A stretch of DNA of 64,000 nt from DVEG01 sp964405435 (lineage in GTDB: Bacteria; Cyanobacteriota; Cyanobacteriia; Cyanobacteriales; Oscillatoriaceae), in contig CAYOOD010000021.1 of NCBI GenBank assembly GCA_964405435.1, positions 1 to 64,000 on the forward strand, in the 5' to 3' direction. The notes below the pieces were generated by a model. It worked only from the letters and a program-made list of their open reading frames with translations. It had not been told where the DNA came from and ran no database searches. Both the position numbers and the translations under genes were made by a program. How positions within the stretch are numbered: position 1 is the first letter of the stretch; each line of letters starts with the position of its first letter. Of the stretch, positions 1 through 8,712 are shown piece by piece.

Positions 1-59
1 CTCCGGGATATATAAAAAAATGTAACAATACTAAGTTAGCCAACTTGGTATAAGAAGTG

Positions 60-169
60 TTTAGTAAGGACTGCTGAGTAAATCTTTCTCCCACTCACCA
101 CTCACCACTCAACACTCCCCCCCCCTCTCCCACTCAGCACTCAGCACTGAGCACTCAACACTCCCCCCA
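60..169. repeat. degenerate CACTCA/GCACTCA short repeats
   Basis: A run of about a hundred bases is built from imperfect 7-base words such as CACTCAC, CACTCAG and GCACTCA, broken by C-tracts. It lies just downstream of the dacB stop codon. Similar words recur at about 62475-62624. Short heptanucleotide repeats of this kind are common between cyanobacterial genes. I infer no function. Confidence 0.7.
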
Positions 170-1483
170 TCACCCGCCGAAGAGTATTTCGTTGCGGTTA
201 GCAGCACCCAAGCTGCTGAACTGGGGGTCATTCAGGGGTTTGGCGGTAATGGCGACAGGCGTTTTCGGTGCGGCTCCCCACTGCTTTTGCAGGCGCTGCA
301 ACAGGATGTCCTGCTGGGTGCGGAAGCCGTCTACATCGTTGCCCCGGTTGATGATGGCAAAGTAAATCAAACCGCGATCGCGCGTGGGTAGAGCGCCGGC
401 TAGCGCGCTCACATCCGAAAGCGTGCCGGTTTTGATCGTGGTGTCTTTGGGAATTTGCCGATAGTCTAGGGTGCCGCCATCCCGCCCCGATACCGGGAAT
501 AAGTCGGCGATCGTCAGGTGGTAGGGCATCAGGTAGCGCTGAATGGCGACGTACATGGCGCACGCCGCTCTGGGAGAAATGCGATTTTCCTGCCCCAGTC
601 CGGAACCGTTAATCAGTTGGATTTCTTCTGGAGGGACGCCTGCTGCCGCCGCTGCTAACTCTCTGACGGCTTGCGCTCCGCCCGCTTCGTCAGCGAGCAT
701 TTGGGAGATTTCGTTGTTGCTGTAGATGTTCATCTGCCGCAAAATCTCGGCTAGAGGAAGCGATCGCCTGCGCAGTAATAAGGTTTGATTGGCAACCGAG
801 CCGCTCGTCAGGATTTTGACGCCGCCGGCGATCGGCAGTTGCGGTTTGGGTGTGCCATCGGGCAAGGTAGAGTAAACAAATTGTGCCTCTCCTCCCCAGC
901 TAGTCGCATCGAGGGCTTCCTTGAGGAGATCGCCGCTGACACCAGGATCGGGCTCGAAATTCATCGAGAATTTGCCCGATATGATTAAATTGCCGCTGAC
1001 GCGCTTGATGCCCATTTTGTTGAGGGCATTGCCGACGGCGATCGCTTCTTCCCAGACGAACATCGGATCGCCGCCGCCTGAAATTACCAAGTCTCCTTGC
1101 AAAACCCCGTCTTTAATTGGCCCAGTTGCGCTGACTAGGGTTTCAAATTGATGCGATGGCCCCCAAGTTTTCAGCGCCGCCAGAGATGTAGCAATTTTGG
1201 TTAAAGAGGCAGCGGGGAGGGGAACCGTCCCCTGATTGCTGGCCAGCACCATCGGGCCAGATTGAATCCACACGCCTTGGCCTTTTTCGGCGTTGCCTTT
1301 GGCGGTCAAACCTTTTAGATATTGCTGTAGGGTTGTTTCTGCACTCCGATCGGCTTCTGCGACGATCGCCAGACCTGGGATGCCCGGGCCGGCTAGCAGC
1401 GTGAAGGCATCCCGTGCCGAGGGGTGTATGCCCGCCATATCCAGCCATACCGAAAGCAAGCCCGAACTCAGTAACTCCAGCAT
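170..1483 (-). CDS. dacB: D-alanyl-D-alanine carboxypeptidase / PBP4 family (peptidase S13)
   Basis: 437 residues. This penicillin-binding protein would trim or cut peptidoglycan peptide cross-links in the periplasm (DD-carboxypeptidase / endopeptidase). All three active-site motifs of the S13 family are visible: SLTK with Ser93 and Lys96, SNN near residue 255, and KTG near residue 350. The fold is interrupted between motifs one and two, as in PBP4 proteins. The N-terminus is hydrophobic (MLELLSSGLLSVWLDMAG) but is not a textbook cleavable signal, so export is likely but not proven. The gene stands alone, divergent from plsX across 441 bp. Family assignment is firm; exact enzyme preference is inferred. 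Confidence 0.93.
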   Translation of the reverse strand: MLELLSSGLLSVWLDMAGIHPSARDAFTLLAGPGIPGLAIVAEADRSAETTLQQYLKGLTAKGNAEKGQGVWIQSGPMVLASNQGTVPLPAASLTKIATSLAALKTWGPSHQFETLVSATGPIKDGVLQGDLVISGGGDPMFVWEEAIAVGNALNKMGIKRVSGNLIISGKFSMNFEPDPGVSGDLLKEALDATSWGGEAQFVYSTLPDGTPKPQLPIAGGVKILTSGSVANQTLLLRRRSLPLAEILRQMNIYSNNEISQMLADEAGGAQAVRELAAAAAGVPPEEIQLINGSGLGQENRISPRAACAMYVAIQRYLMPYHLTIADLFPVSGRDGGTLDYRQIPKDTTIKTGTLSDVSALAGALPTRDRGLIYFAIINRGNDVDGFRTQQDILLQRLQKQWGAAPKTPVAITAKPLNDPQFSSLGAANRNEILFGG

Positions 1484-1618
1484 TCTTTACGTCTCCTCAA
1501 GTCTCAGCCGTCCTGATAATTGTTTGATGCCGCAGAGAAAGCGACACCCTTTGTGCCATTTACTTCTGTGTTTTCATCTATCACCCGTGCGATTCCTGTC
1601 CTTCTTGGCGAGACAGGG

Positions 1619-1677
1619 CCGGGTTTCTCAACCAGACCTCTTGACTTTCAGCCTGCGATCTGAAAGCAGAAACCCGG
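1619..1677. repeat. AGAAACCCGG-type inverted repeat
   Basis: CCGGGTTTCT at the left and AGAAACCCGG at the right form an outer stem, and CTTTCAG with CTGAAAG forms an inner stem. It is one of five copies of an AGAAACCCGG palindrome family in this window. It lies in the divergent gap between dacB and plsX (1484-1924), where I see no gene. The last 180 bases before plsX are AT-rich and could hold its promoter, but I cannot place boxes with confidence. Confidence 0.7.
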
Positions 1678-1924
1678 TTGCTTTCGCGATCGCGGGTAAG
1701 TGCTAGATACTATCCCCCATTGGCCCCCAGCCGCGTTTTTAGATTTTATATTTTATATTTAAATTGAACAATACCTTTGCCATTCCATCAATACAGCACT
1801 TCTTAGCCATGCAAATTTATAACAAAATAGAGATGAAGTCGTTCTTGGGGAACGGATGTCAAAAGGTTTATTGTTGAGGAGAGGCGTTCTGCTAAAATTT
1901 GTAAGGTTTCTATGACTTTGATCA

Positions 1925-2962
1925 ATGAGATCGACGCGCGCGCGAATTGCAATTGATGCTATGGGCGGCGACCACGCCCCCGCCGAGGTAGTTGCTGGAG
2001 CCCTCAGGGCACAGGAGGAATTGGGCGTAGAAGTTTTGCTCGTGGGCGAACCACAGCAAATAGAAGCCGCCCTCAAGCAACAGGCCATTTCCTCACCGCC
2101 AGAAATCGTTCCGTCTGAAGGCACGATCGAAATGCACGAGGAGCCGTTGAGTGCCCTCAAGCGCAAGCCCAAGTCTTCCATCAATGTTGCGATGGATTTG
2201 GTAAAACAGGGCAAAGCCGATGCTGTCGTTTCGGCAGGGCACTCGGGAGCGGCAATGGCGTCTGCTCTGCTGAGATTGGGCCGCTTGCCCGGGATTGACC
2301 GACCGGCGATCGGGGCGGTTTTGCCGACGATTAGGCCAGACAAAGCGGTGTTAGTTCTGGATGTGGGAGCCAATGTGGACTGCCGCCCCAAGTTTCTAGA
2401 GCAGTTTGCGGTAATGGGCTCCGTGTACAGTCAATACGTCCTCGGCGTCGCCAACCCGACTATCGGATTGCTCAATATTGGCGAGGAAGCGGTTAAAGGC
2501 AATGACCTAGCCGTCCGCACCTACCAAATGCTGCAAGAAAATTCGCAAATCAATTTCATCGGCAATGCCGAGGGGCGCGACGTGCTATCGGCGCGCTTTG
2601 ACGTGATTGTTTGCGATGGCTTTGTGGGCAATGTCTTGCTAAAGTTTGCCGAAGCCGTGGGCGAAGTGGTGCTGCAAGTGCTGCGGGATGAGTTGGTGCA
2701 GGGAATATCGGGCAAGATCGGCACGGCGCTGCTGAAACCGAACCTGAGACGGATCAAGCAGCGGATCGACCATGTGGAGCATGGGGGCGGTTTATTATTG
2801 GGAGTGGCGGGAATTTGCATTATCAGCCACGGAGCCTCGCAAGCGCCGACGATTTGCAATGCGATTCGCTTGGCGAAAGAAGCGATCGACAACGAGGTGC
2901 TGGAGCGTATTCAGTCCAAATATCAGAAAAACGACCAGCAATCGGCTGTCTCCGGGCAGTAA
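1925..2962 (+). CDS. plsX: phosphate acyltransferase PlsX
   Basis: 345 residues. PlsX makes acyl-phosphate from acyl-ACP for the first step of phosphatidic acid synthesis, acting at the inner face of the membrane. The N-terminal IAIDAMGGDHAP motif and the later GHSGA and LLNIGEE segments are diagnostic of the family, and the length is normal. The ATG at 1925 places the conserved motif 8 residues in, as usual. It is followed 230 bp downstream by fabH on the same strand, the standard pairing linking fatty acid initiation to phospholipid synthesis. Nothing looks damaged. Confidence 0.95.
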   Translation: MRSTRARIAIDAMGGDHAPAEVVAGALRAQEELGVEVLLVGEPQQIEAALKQQAISSPPEIVPSEGTIEMHEEPLSALKRKPKSSINVAMDLVKQGKADAVVSAGHSGAAMASALLRLGRLPGIDRPAIGAVLPTIRPDKAVLVLDVGANVDCRPKFLEQFAVMGSVYSQYVLGVANPTIGLLNIGEEAVKGNDLAVRTYQMLQENSQINFIGNAEGRDVLSARFDVIVCDGFVGNVLLKFAEAVGEVVLQVLRDELVQGISGKIGTALLKPNLRRIKQRIDHVEHGGGLLLGVAGICIISHGASQAPTICNAIRLAKEAIDNEVLERIQSKYQKNDQQSAVSGQ

Positions 2963-2994
2963 ATCAAAGGAGAAGGAAACAGGGAGGAGTGAGG

Positions 2995-3084
2995 GTAGGG
3001 GCGGTGCCCCGGTGCCTGCCTTCCCCTGCGGAAAGGGTGCCTCCGTCTCCGCCCTCTGTAGGGGTTCCCCGTGCCCGCCCCTAC
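2995..3084. repeat. GTAGGGGCGG / CCGCCCCTAC palindromic repeat
   Basis: GTAGGGGCGGTGCCCC on the left pairs with GTGCCCGCCCCTAC on the right across a GC-rich middle. It sits between plsX and fabH, so the two genes may be separated by a stable RNA hairpin. Related copies lie at 4331-4360 and 12127-12180, and a longer relative lies at 9907-10038. It is a dispersed repeat family; mobility is inferred only. Confidence 0.7.
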
Positions 3085-3192
3085 TAAAAATAGTTTTCTA
3101 TCTGGTCTCACATTAAAAGTTTTTCACATTTTCACTTTTTCGCTCTCACTTATGAAGCGTAAAAAGCTCGCAGCCACCAACGGAGAGGAACA

Positions 3193-4191
3193 TTGAAGCA
3201 AATAGGTGCAGGCATTTCCATTACAGGCAGCGGCTCGGCAACTCCGGCGGCGGCTCTTGACAACGACGCGCTCAGTCGCATTGTCGAGACATCGGATGAG
3301 TGGATTACCGCTCGCACCGGGATTCGGTGTCGGCGTCTGGCGGGTGCCGGAGAATCTCTGACGGGCATGGCGACGGCAGCGGCTCAAAAGGCGATCGCAA
3401 TGGCGGGGATTGCCGCAACCGATCTCGATTTGATTATTTTAGCGACATCTACGGCTGACGACTTGTTCGGCAGCGCCTGCCAAGTACAAGCGCAGTTGGG
3501 TGCATCGCGAGCCGTGGCATTTGATTTGACTGCCGCGTGTTCTGGGTTCGTGTTTGGATTGGTGACGGCGGCGCAGTTCATCCGCACGGGGGCGTATCAA
3601 AATATCTTGCTGATTGGGGCTGACATCCTCTCTCGCTGGGTAGATTGGTCAGATCGTCGCACTTGTGTATTATTTGGAGATGGAGCCGGGGCAGTGGTGC
3701 TGCAGGCGTCGGAACGCGATCGCCTGTTGGGATTTGAACTGCGATCGGACGGCACGCAAAATAGCTGCCTGCAAGTGCCCTACCAGTCGCAACTGCAAGA
3801 ATTGGTGGATGGGGTGGCGATCGCGAAAGGGTGCTATCAGCCCATCAACATGAACGGGCAAGAAGTGTACAAATTTGCCGTCAGAAAAGTGCCGGAAGTC
3901 ATCGAAAAAGCGCTGTATCGAGCGAACCTGAGCGTGGAAGATGTAGACTGGCTGCTGCTGCACCAAGCCAATCAGCGCATTTTGGATGCGGTAGGCGATC
4001 GCTTGAAGATACCCCCTGAAAAAATTATCAGCAATTTGGCAAATTACGGCAACACCTCCGCCGCATCCATCCCTATCGCCCTCGACGAAGCAGTGCGGGA
4101 AGGCAAAATTAAACCGGGAGATGCGATCGCTACCTCCGGTTTTGGCGCGGGGCTGACGTGGGGTGCCGCAATTTTTGAATGGGGGAAATAA
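3193..4191 (+). CDS. fabH: beta-ketoacyl-ACP synthase III (FabH)
   Basis: 332 residues. FabH condenses acetyl-CoA with malonyl-ACP to start each fatty acid chain. The catalytic triad is visible: Cys116 in TAACSGF, His257 in LLLHQANQ and Asn287 in NYGNTSAAS. The C-terminal GFGAGLTWGA is also typical. I favour the TTG start at 3193 because GGAGAGGAA stands just upstream and the protein then begins right before the conserved GISITGSGSATP. plsX precedes it; fabD, its usual follower, is displaced by about 6 kb through the reverse-strand module at 4404-9507. Confidence 0.95.
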   Translation: MKQIGAGISITGSGSATPAAALDNDALSRIVETSDEWITARTGIRCRRLAGAGESLTGMATAAAQKAIAMAGIAATDLDLIILATSTADDLFGSACQVQAQLGASRAVAFDLTAACSGFVFGLVTAAQFIRTGAYQNILLIGADILSRWVDWSDRRTCVLFGDGAGAVVLQASERDRLLGFELRSDGTQNSCLQVPYQSQLQELVDGVAIAKGCYQPINMNGQEVYKFAVRKVPEVIEKALYRANLSVEDVDWLLLHQANQRILDAVGDRLKIPPEKIISNLANYGNTSAASIPIALDEAVREGKIKPGDAIATSGFGAGLTWGAAIFEWGK

Positions 4192-4193
4192 AC

Positions 4194-4297
4194 TATAGCG
4201 TTTTTCAAGCTACTGAGGTACTTCAGAAACCCGGCTTCTTGAAGAAGCCGGGTTTCTAGCCGTCACAGCCGTTCGCTTTTCAAATAGAACCGCTATA
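4194..4297. mobile_element. MITE-like palindromic element, copy 1
   Basis: 104 bp starting 3 bases after the fabH stop. The ends are inverted (TATAGCG and CGCTATA). The centre is a perfect hairpin at 4225-4257 with arms AGAAACCCGGCTTC and GAAGCCGGGTTTCT, followed by ACAGCCGTT. A second copy with the same ends, core and ACAGCCGTT word lies at 36845-36949. It has no coding capacity. The core hairpin probably also ends fabH transcription. Calling it a MITE is inference from structure. Confidence 0.7.
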
Positions 4298-4330
4298 TCT
4301 ACAAAGCCTGCGCCGGAGAACTTCGTTTCT

Positions 4331-4360
4331 GTAGGGGCGGTGCCCCCGTGCCCGCCCCTC
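4331..4360. repeat. GTAGGGGCGG-type hairpin
   Basis: GTAGGGGCGG followed by GTGCCCGCCCCTC forms a short GC-rich hairpin. It lies between the convergent fabH and TPR-CHAT genes, and so could act as a shared terminator. It belongs to the same family as 2995-3084. Confidence 0.6.
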
Positions 4361-4403
4361 TTCTAGGGTGCGGGGCTTTCCGGTAAAAATCTTGACAAAA
4401 TCC

Positions 4404-7400
4404 TTACCGCACCCCTTGACAAATAAAAGCCGCCCAATAGAAGGAATTGCTAAAGGGAAAATCCTGTTTGCAAGCCCGCTCTAAACATCTCTCGGATACT
4501 TCCAATCTATCTCTTTTTTTCTCGAAAAATAGATACTCTTTTTGCCAGAATTTCACCGTATCGAGAGATTGTTTTCTCGCCTGCTTCAAAGCCGCGTATG
4601 CCTGCTTCAATTCTTCAGTAGTTTGCTTCCCCTGCTCCTTCAACAAACCAGAAATAGCCTGCTTGTATTCAGCCTCCAACTTCTTGCCCGATAGGGTTCT
4701 CAAATCCTCTTGCGCCTTTCGCAAGGCAAGGGGGCGAGAAACCATTTGCTTGTGCTGGTGGTAAAAGAGAGAAAACAGCGCCGTGGCTAAATCGTCAACC
4801 GCCCAGAGGGTACTCACCACACTCCTCGCCCCGGCACACAAAAAGCCAAATGCGATCGTCAGGATATCATCGGTTAGAGTAGTGTCTCCCATTGCGGTTT
4901 CGCAGCAGGAGAGAAAAACATCGACAAGCTGCTGCAGTCGCCAACCGGGTGTCAGCAAGTCTCCCAAAGTAATAAAACCATCTCCCAATATTAGAACAGA
5001 TTCGAGGGGATTATCCAGGCGAGATTGGGCGTGGTGGCTGGAGAGAATCCCTTGCACTTGTTTGACGAGGCGGCGATATTCTGCTACAGTAGCTTTGCGG
5101 CGTCCCTGCAAGCGGCGTTCCGGGGAAACCTGATAGAGTTCTGCCACTTGCTGGCATTCAAAACTGGAGAAGTGCAAATCTTCCCGCGTATTTTCCGCGA
5201 TACCGTAGTCGAGCTGACTGTCGAGACGCGGGCGCTTTTGGCAAAACTCCCACACTTGGCAGCTCGGAACGTAACGGATGAGGAATTTATCCCCTAGAAA
5301 TTGCTCTGACTTCTCCTTGTCGGAAATCGGCATCGCAGCAAAAGGAATTAGGTGCAGGTAGAGGTGAGGCACTAAAATGAGTTCGTCTATCCCTTGCAGG
5401 TGGTTGGCAATCAAATCATTTAGGTTTAGCCGATTTGCCAGTTCTCCCAGAAAACCGCTCATTTGCTTTATCCATTCCGCGCGATCGCTCAGGTAGGGGA
5501 TTAACCAGTTGTAGGCAATCCACTCTTGCAGCACCTCTCTCCCTTGCCCCGAACAAATGTGACAGTCAATTTGGTTTTTCCGCAGGATAAAGATGTAAGT
5601 GTCGCTGTAAGTCGCGTAGAAACTGAGGATAGCCGTTCGCTCATCGTCAAGGATCTGCTGTAGCGCTGCAATGTCTGGAGGCGCGACTTTTATCTGTCTC
5701 GCCAGCACCGGATCGAGGCGGCGGAGTTGCTGCCAAAGTTGCTGTTTTTCTGCCTCTAAAGCTAATATTTTCGCGTTGGTTTCCTCGAATTTAGCGCGAC
5801 TGCGCGCAGCACCCCCCATTGCTCGTTCGGAACTGGGATTATTATAGTCGCGCAGTTGGTCGATTTGCTGTTGCTTCTGTTGAAATGCCTGCAACAATAC
5901 CTCTACTTCAGGGGGAATTTCCCCGCCAGAATAGAGGTCTTTACTCGCCATCAAATCCACGAGACGCTTGGAACGAGAGCGCTCTGCATATTCAAAAGCT
6001 TTATCGAATTGCCTGGTATTGATGCAAGCTTGCACCATCTTTTCATAGATGTCAATAGATTCGCTGACGATTTCCTGCCGCCGCTCGTCCGTCATTGCTT
6101 GTGAGCGACTTTCTTCCACCGCGTCGATTGCGGCTGCGTACCCCTGAATCGCTTCTCGCCACCGCCCCACCGTGAAAGCCAAATTGCCCAAATTGCGCCC
6201 GGTTGTGAGGCAATCTAGCAGGAAGGTTGCAGGAGTGAAGATTTCTAGGGCGGATTGGTAACACTGAATCGCTTCTTCACTTTGCCCTCGCTCTTCGTAA
6301 GCAGTTCCCAGATTGTTTTGAGTCATCGCCCAATCTTGGGGGAATGCCTCGTGGGTGAGTACCAGCAAAGCTTGCTCAAAGCAGGCGATCGCCTCTTCCA
6401 GATTCTCGGCTTTATCTCCTTTGATGCGATCGCTGTAAGCATTGCCAAGATTGTTTTGAGTCATCGCCCATTCTTGGGGGAATGTCTCGCGGATTCGTAC
6501 CAGCAAAGCTTGCTGGCAACACTCGATTGCCTGTTCCAGATTCTCGGCTTTATCTCCCTGGATGCGATCTCTGTAAGCACCCCCCAGATTGGTTTGAGTC
6601 GCCGCCCATTCTTGGGGGAATGCCCAGCGGGTTAGTACCAGCAAAGCTTGCTCACAGCAGGCGAGCGCTTTTTCCAAATTTTCAGCTTTATCTCCCTGGA
6701 TGCGATCTCTGTAAGCAGACCCCAGATTGTTTTGAGTTGTTGCCCATTCTTGGGGGAATGCCTCGCGGGTATATTCCAGCAAAGCTTGCTCATAGCAGGC
6801 GAGCGCTTTTTCCAGATTCTCGGCTTTATCTCCCTGGATGCGATCGCTGTAAGTATTACCAAGATTGTTTTGAGTCATCGCCCAATCTTGGGGAAATGCC
6901 TCGCGGGTATATACCAGCAAAGCTTGCTCATAGTAGGCGATGGCTTTTTCCAGATTCTCGGCTTTATCTCCCTTGATGCGATCTCTGTAAACAGCCCCCA
7001 GATTGTTTTGAATGAGCGCCCAACCTCCTTGGGGGAATGCCTCGCAGGTATATTCGAGCAGGGCGTGTTCATAGCAGGCGAGCGCTTTTTCCAGATTCTC
7101 GGCTTTATCTCCCTTGATGCGGTTCCAGTAAGCATTCCCCAGATTGGTTTGAGTCCCCGCCCAATCTTGGGGGAATGCCTCGCGGGTGTATTCCAGCAAA
7201 GCTTGCTCAGAGCAGGCGATCGCATTTTCCAGATTCTCGGCTTTATCTCCTTTGATGCGATTCCTGTAAGCAGCCCCCAGATTGTTGTGAGCCGTCGCCC
7301 ATTGTTGGGGAAATGCCTCGCGGGAGAAGACTTGCAGAGCCAGATGGTAGCCGATAATCGCAATCTCTAAATTGCTGCTTCTGTTCCCCAAGGAAAACTG

Positions 7401-7871
7401 CTGAATTAGGCTGCTAAAAGTACCAAAATCTGCTGCGATGTCTGCTGCGTGTTCAGGCTCCACTTGCGAAAAAATCTTAGCTCCCCAACTTGCGAACAGT
7501 TCAGCCAATGTGTCATTCAGTTTGTGCTGATTGGCAGAGAGGATGGGGTATACCACCTCCGGGTTGCCATTGCTTTCTATGATAGCTTGGAGTACCTTAC
7601 GCAAGAACGCAAGATATTCTTCGGCAGGTAATGCGTTTGCGGAATTGCTGATATAGGCGGCTAACTGGCGAGCAACATCCTTTAAAAATTCAGCCCTGTT
7701 CCCATCGCCCTGTTGTGCTAGCCAAGCTACCACCTGTTCCATTACTTGCAGTAAGCCCTCATCAATTAGGTTTTGATGGGCATTTAGGATGTTATTAATT
7801 TCTTCCCAACTGCGACAGTTGAGTAAAGCTTGAATGAGATTGAGATAGTCTTGTCGGCGCTGTTCGTCCAT
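4404..7871 (-). CDS. TPR-CHAT domain protein (caspase-like protease family)
   Basis: 1155 residues, without a signal peptide and so probably cytoplasmic. Residues about 1-170 are a helical N-terminal part. Residues about 175-545 hold eight 46-residue tetratricopeptide-like units with the signature FPQxW...NNLG..Y..RI.GDKAENLE. A coiled coil follows, and the C-terminal 330 residues are a CHAT domain. The caspase-type dyad appears present: His at about 946-947 (ILSSHHA) and Cys at about 987-988 (LSCCETAMGD). A charged helical insertion of about 80 residues separates the CHAT core from its normal end (YWAAFICQG). It is the last gene of a reverse-strand operon with a sigma factor and a DUF1822 protein. 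CHAT means a separase/caspase-like fold; proteolysis and substrate are inferred. Confidence 0.88.
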   Translation of the reverse strand: MDEQRRQDYLNLIQALLNCRSWEEINNILNAHQNLIDEGLLQVMEQVVAWLAQQGDGNRAEFLKDVARQLAAYISNSANALPAEEYLAFLRKVLQAIIESNGNPEVVYPILSANQHKLNDTLAELFASWGAKIFSQVEPEHAADIAADFGTFSSLIQQFSLGNRSSNLEIAIIGYHLALQVFSREAFPQQWATAHNNLGAAYRNRIKGDKAENLENAIACSEQALLEYTREAFPQDWAGTQTNLGNAYWNRIKGDKAENLEKALACYEHALLEYTCEAFPQGGWALIQNNLGAVYRDRIKGDKAENLEKAIAYYEQALLVYTREAFPQDWAMTQNNLGNTYSDRIQGDKAENLEKALACYEQALLEYTREAFPQEWATTQNNLGSAYRDRIQGDKAENLEKALACCEQALLVLTRWAFPQEWAATQTNLGGAYRDRIQGDKAENLEQAIECCQQALLVRIRETFPQEWAMTQNNLGNAYSDRIKGDKAENLEEAIACFEQALLVLTHEAFPQDWAMTQNNLGTAYEERGQSEEAIQCYQSALEIFTPATFLLDCLTTGRNLGNLAFTVGRWREAIQGYAAAIDAVEESRSQAMTDERRQEIVSESIDIYEKMVQACINTRQFDKAFEYAERSRSKRLVDLMASKDLYSGGEIPPEVEVLLQAFQQKQQQIDQLRDYNNPSSERAMGGAARSRAKFEETNAKILALEAEKQQLWQQLRRLDPVLARQIKVAPPDIAALQQILDDERTAILSFYATYSDTYIFILRKNQIDCHICSGQGREVLQEWIAYNWLIPYLSDRAEWIKQMSGFLGELANRLNLNDLIANHLQGIDELILVPHLYLHLIPFAAMPISDKEKSEQFLGDKFLIRYVPSCQVWEFCQKRPRLDSQLDYGIAENTREDLHFSSFECQQVAELYQVSPERRLQGRRKATVAEYRRLVKQVQGILSSHHAQSRLDNPLESVLILGDGFITLGDLLTPGWRLQQLVDVFLSCCETAMGDTTLTDDILTIAFGFLCAGARSVVSTLWAVDDLATALFSLFYHQHKQMVSRPLALRKAQEDLRTLSGKKLEAEYKQAISGLLKEQGKQTTEELKQAYAALKQARKQSLDTVKFWQKEYLFFEKKRDRLEVSERCLERACKQDFPFSNSFYWAAFICQGVR
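6240..7345. repeat. 138-bp tandem coding repeats inside the TPR-CHAT gene
   Basis: About eight direct repeats encode the 46-residue TPR-like units. The word GCTTTATCTCC recurs with a period of 138 bp (about 6411, 6549, 6687, 6825, 6963, then 141 bp to 7104, then 138 to 7242). Neighbouring units are nearly identical at DNA level. One unit carries a 3-bp insertion encoding an extra Gly (FPQGGW). The similarity suggests recent expansion or homogenisation and possible copy-number variation between strains. Confidence 0.85.
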
Positions 7872-7930
7872 TGTTGCGTTTCCTCTCGGTGAATTGGGTT
7901 GCTATACTGCTATCGATCGCCCTCATCAAT

Positions 7931-8710
7931 TTATGCCGATTCTCCCCAAATTTCAGCCAACTTCTCCAGCAGGCTTTCCGCTAAATTCTGAGCGGCTATT
8001 TTCTCTTCTTCATCCACATCGATAGATTTTTCCATTGATTCCCGTACACTCGCCCCCGCTGTCGCGCCCTCTGACAGCACCACTTTTCCGCCTTTCCCCC
8101 GCCATTCATATTCGGGCTCGATGCGGTAGATGCGCTCCAGTTGGGAAAGAATCGCTGATATCGGCGTCGTTTCTAGTAACTGCTGGACTTTTTCATTCAC
8201 CTCGGCTTCTTCCCGCAATACTTCTATCCCCGACTCGAATCTAAACAGATAGTCAATCAAATTTTCAATCTCTTCTAACTGTTCGATTTCGATTCTTCCC
8301 GACTCCGGCACGTCAGCCGCGCGAACAAATCCCAATAGTTGCGCTTTCTCTGCTGGCTCCTCCAACGCCACTGCTATATAAGCTATTCGCTCTTCCGTGA
8401 CTTCTACGGGTAGAGCAATCGCTGTATCTTGAAGAGAACAGGGGCGACACTCTAGTTTACCCAAATCAGGGAGAACCAAATCGCCTACATTGTGCAAGCC
8501 TCTGATAACGGGATTCCAGCTATCCCCGGCTGTCAAGTCGGTTTCAAAGTGAATTTCCCGCACGAAGCTGTTAACTGCCCACACGGCGAGGGTGTTGCGT
8601 TCAACCTGCCTCTGTTTTTCTTCTGTCGCTTGTTCGGCAGCGAATTTTCGCGCTTTTTCGCGGGCTTCTGGAGGCAGCAAAATGGTATAATAAGCGTGTT
8701 TTTCAGTCAT
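7931..8710 (-). CDS. DUF1822 family protein
   Basis: 259 residues. The cyanobacterial DUF1822 pattern is clear: NTLAVWAVNSF, TDLTAGDSWNP and GKLECRPC in the first 90 residues, then an acidic middle part. The molecular role of DUF1822 is unknown to me. It starts 2 bases after the stop of the sigma factor gene and ends 59 bp before the TPR-CHAT start, so all three are probably one transcript. Its place between a sigma factor and a protease-like gene makes an anti-sigma or cleaved-substrate role an attractive guess, but nothing in the sequence shows it. It has no signal peptide or membrane segment. Confidence 0.8.
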   Translation of the reverse strand: MTEKHAYYTILLPPEAREKARKFAAEQATEEKQRQVERNTLAVWAVNSFVREIHFETDLTAGDSWNPVIRGLHNVGDLVLPDLGKLECRPCSLQDTAIALPVEVTEERIAYIAVALEEPAEKAQLLGFVRAADVPESGRIEIEQLEEIENLIDYLFRFESGIEVLREEAEVNEKVQQLLETTPISAILSQLERIYRIEPEYEWRGKGGKVVLSEGATAGASVRESMEKSIDVDEEEKIAAQNLAESLLEKLAEIWGESA

Positions 8711-8712
8711 GG

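Noticed and set aside
6240..7345. Possible CRISPR-like periodic repeats
   Set aside because: The whole 138-bp period is conserved and coding, with no short repeat plus unique spacer pattern.
6255..7370. Long forward-strand open frames across the TPR-CHAT gene
   Set aside because: They are mirror products of the 138-bp coding repeats; their translations are repetitive and have no start signals.
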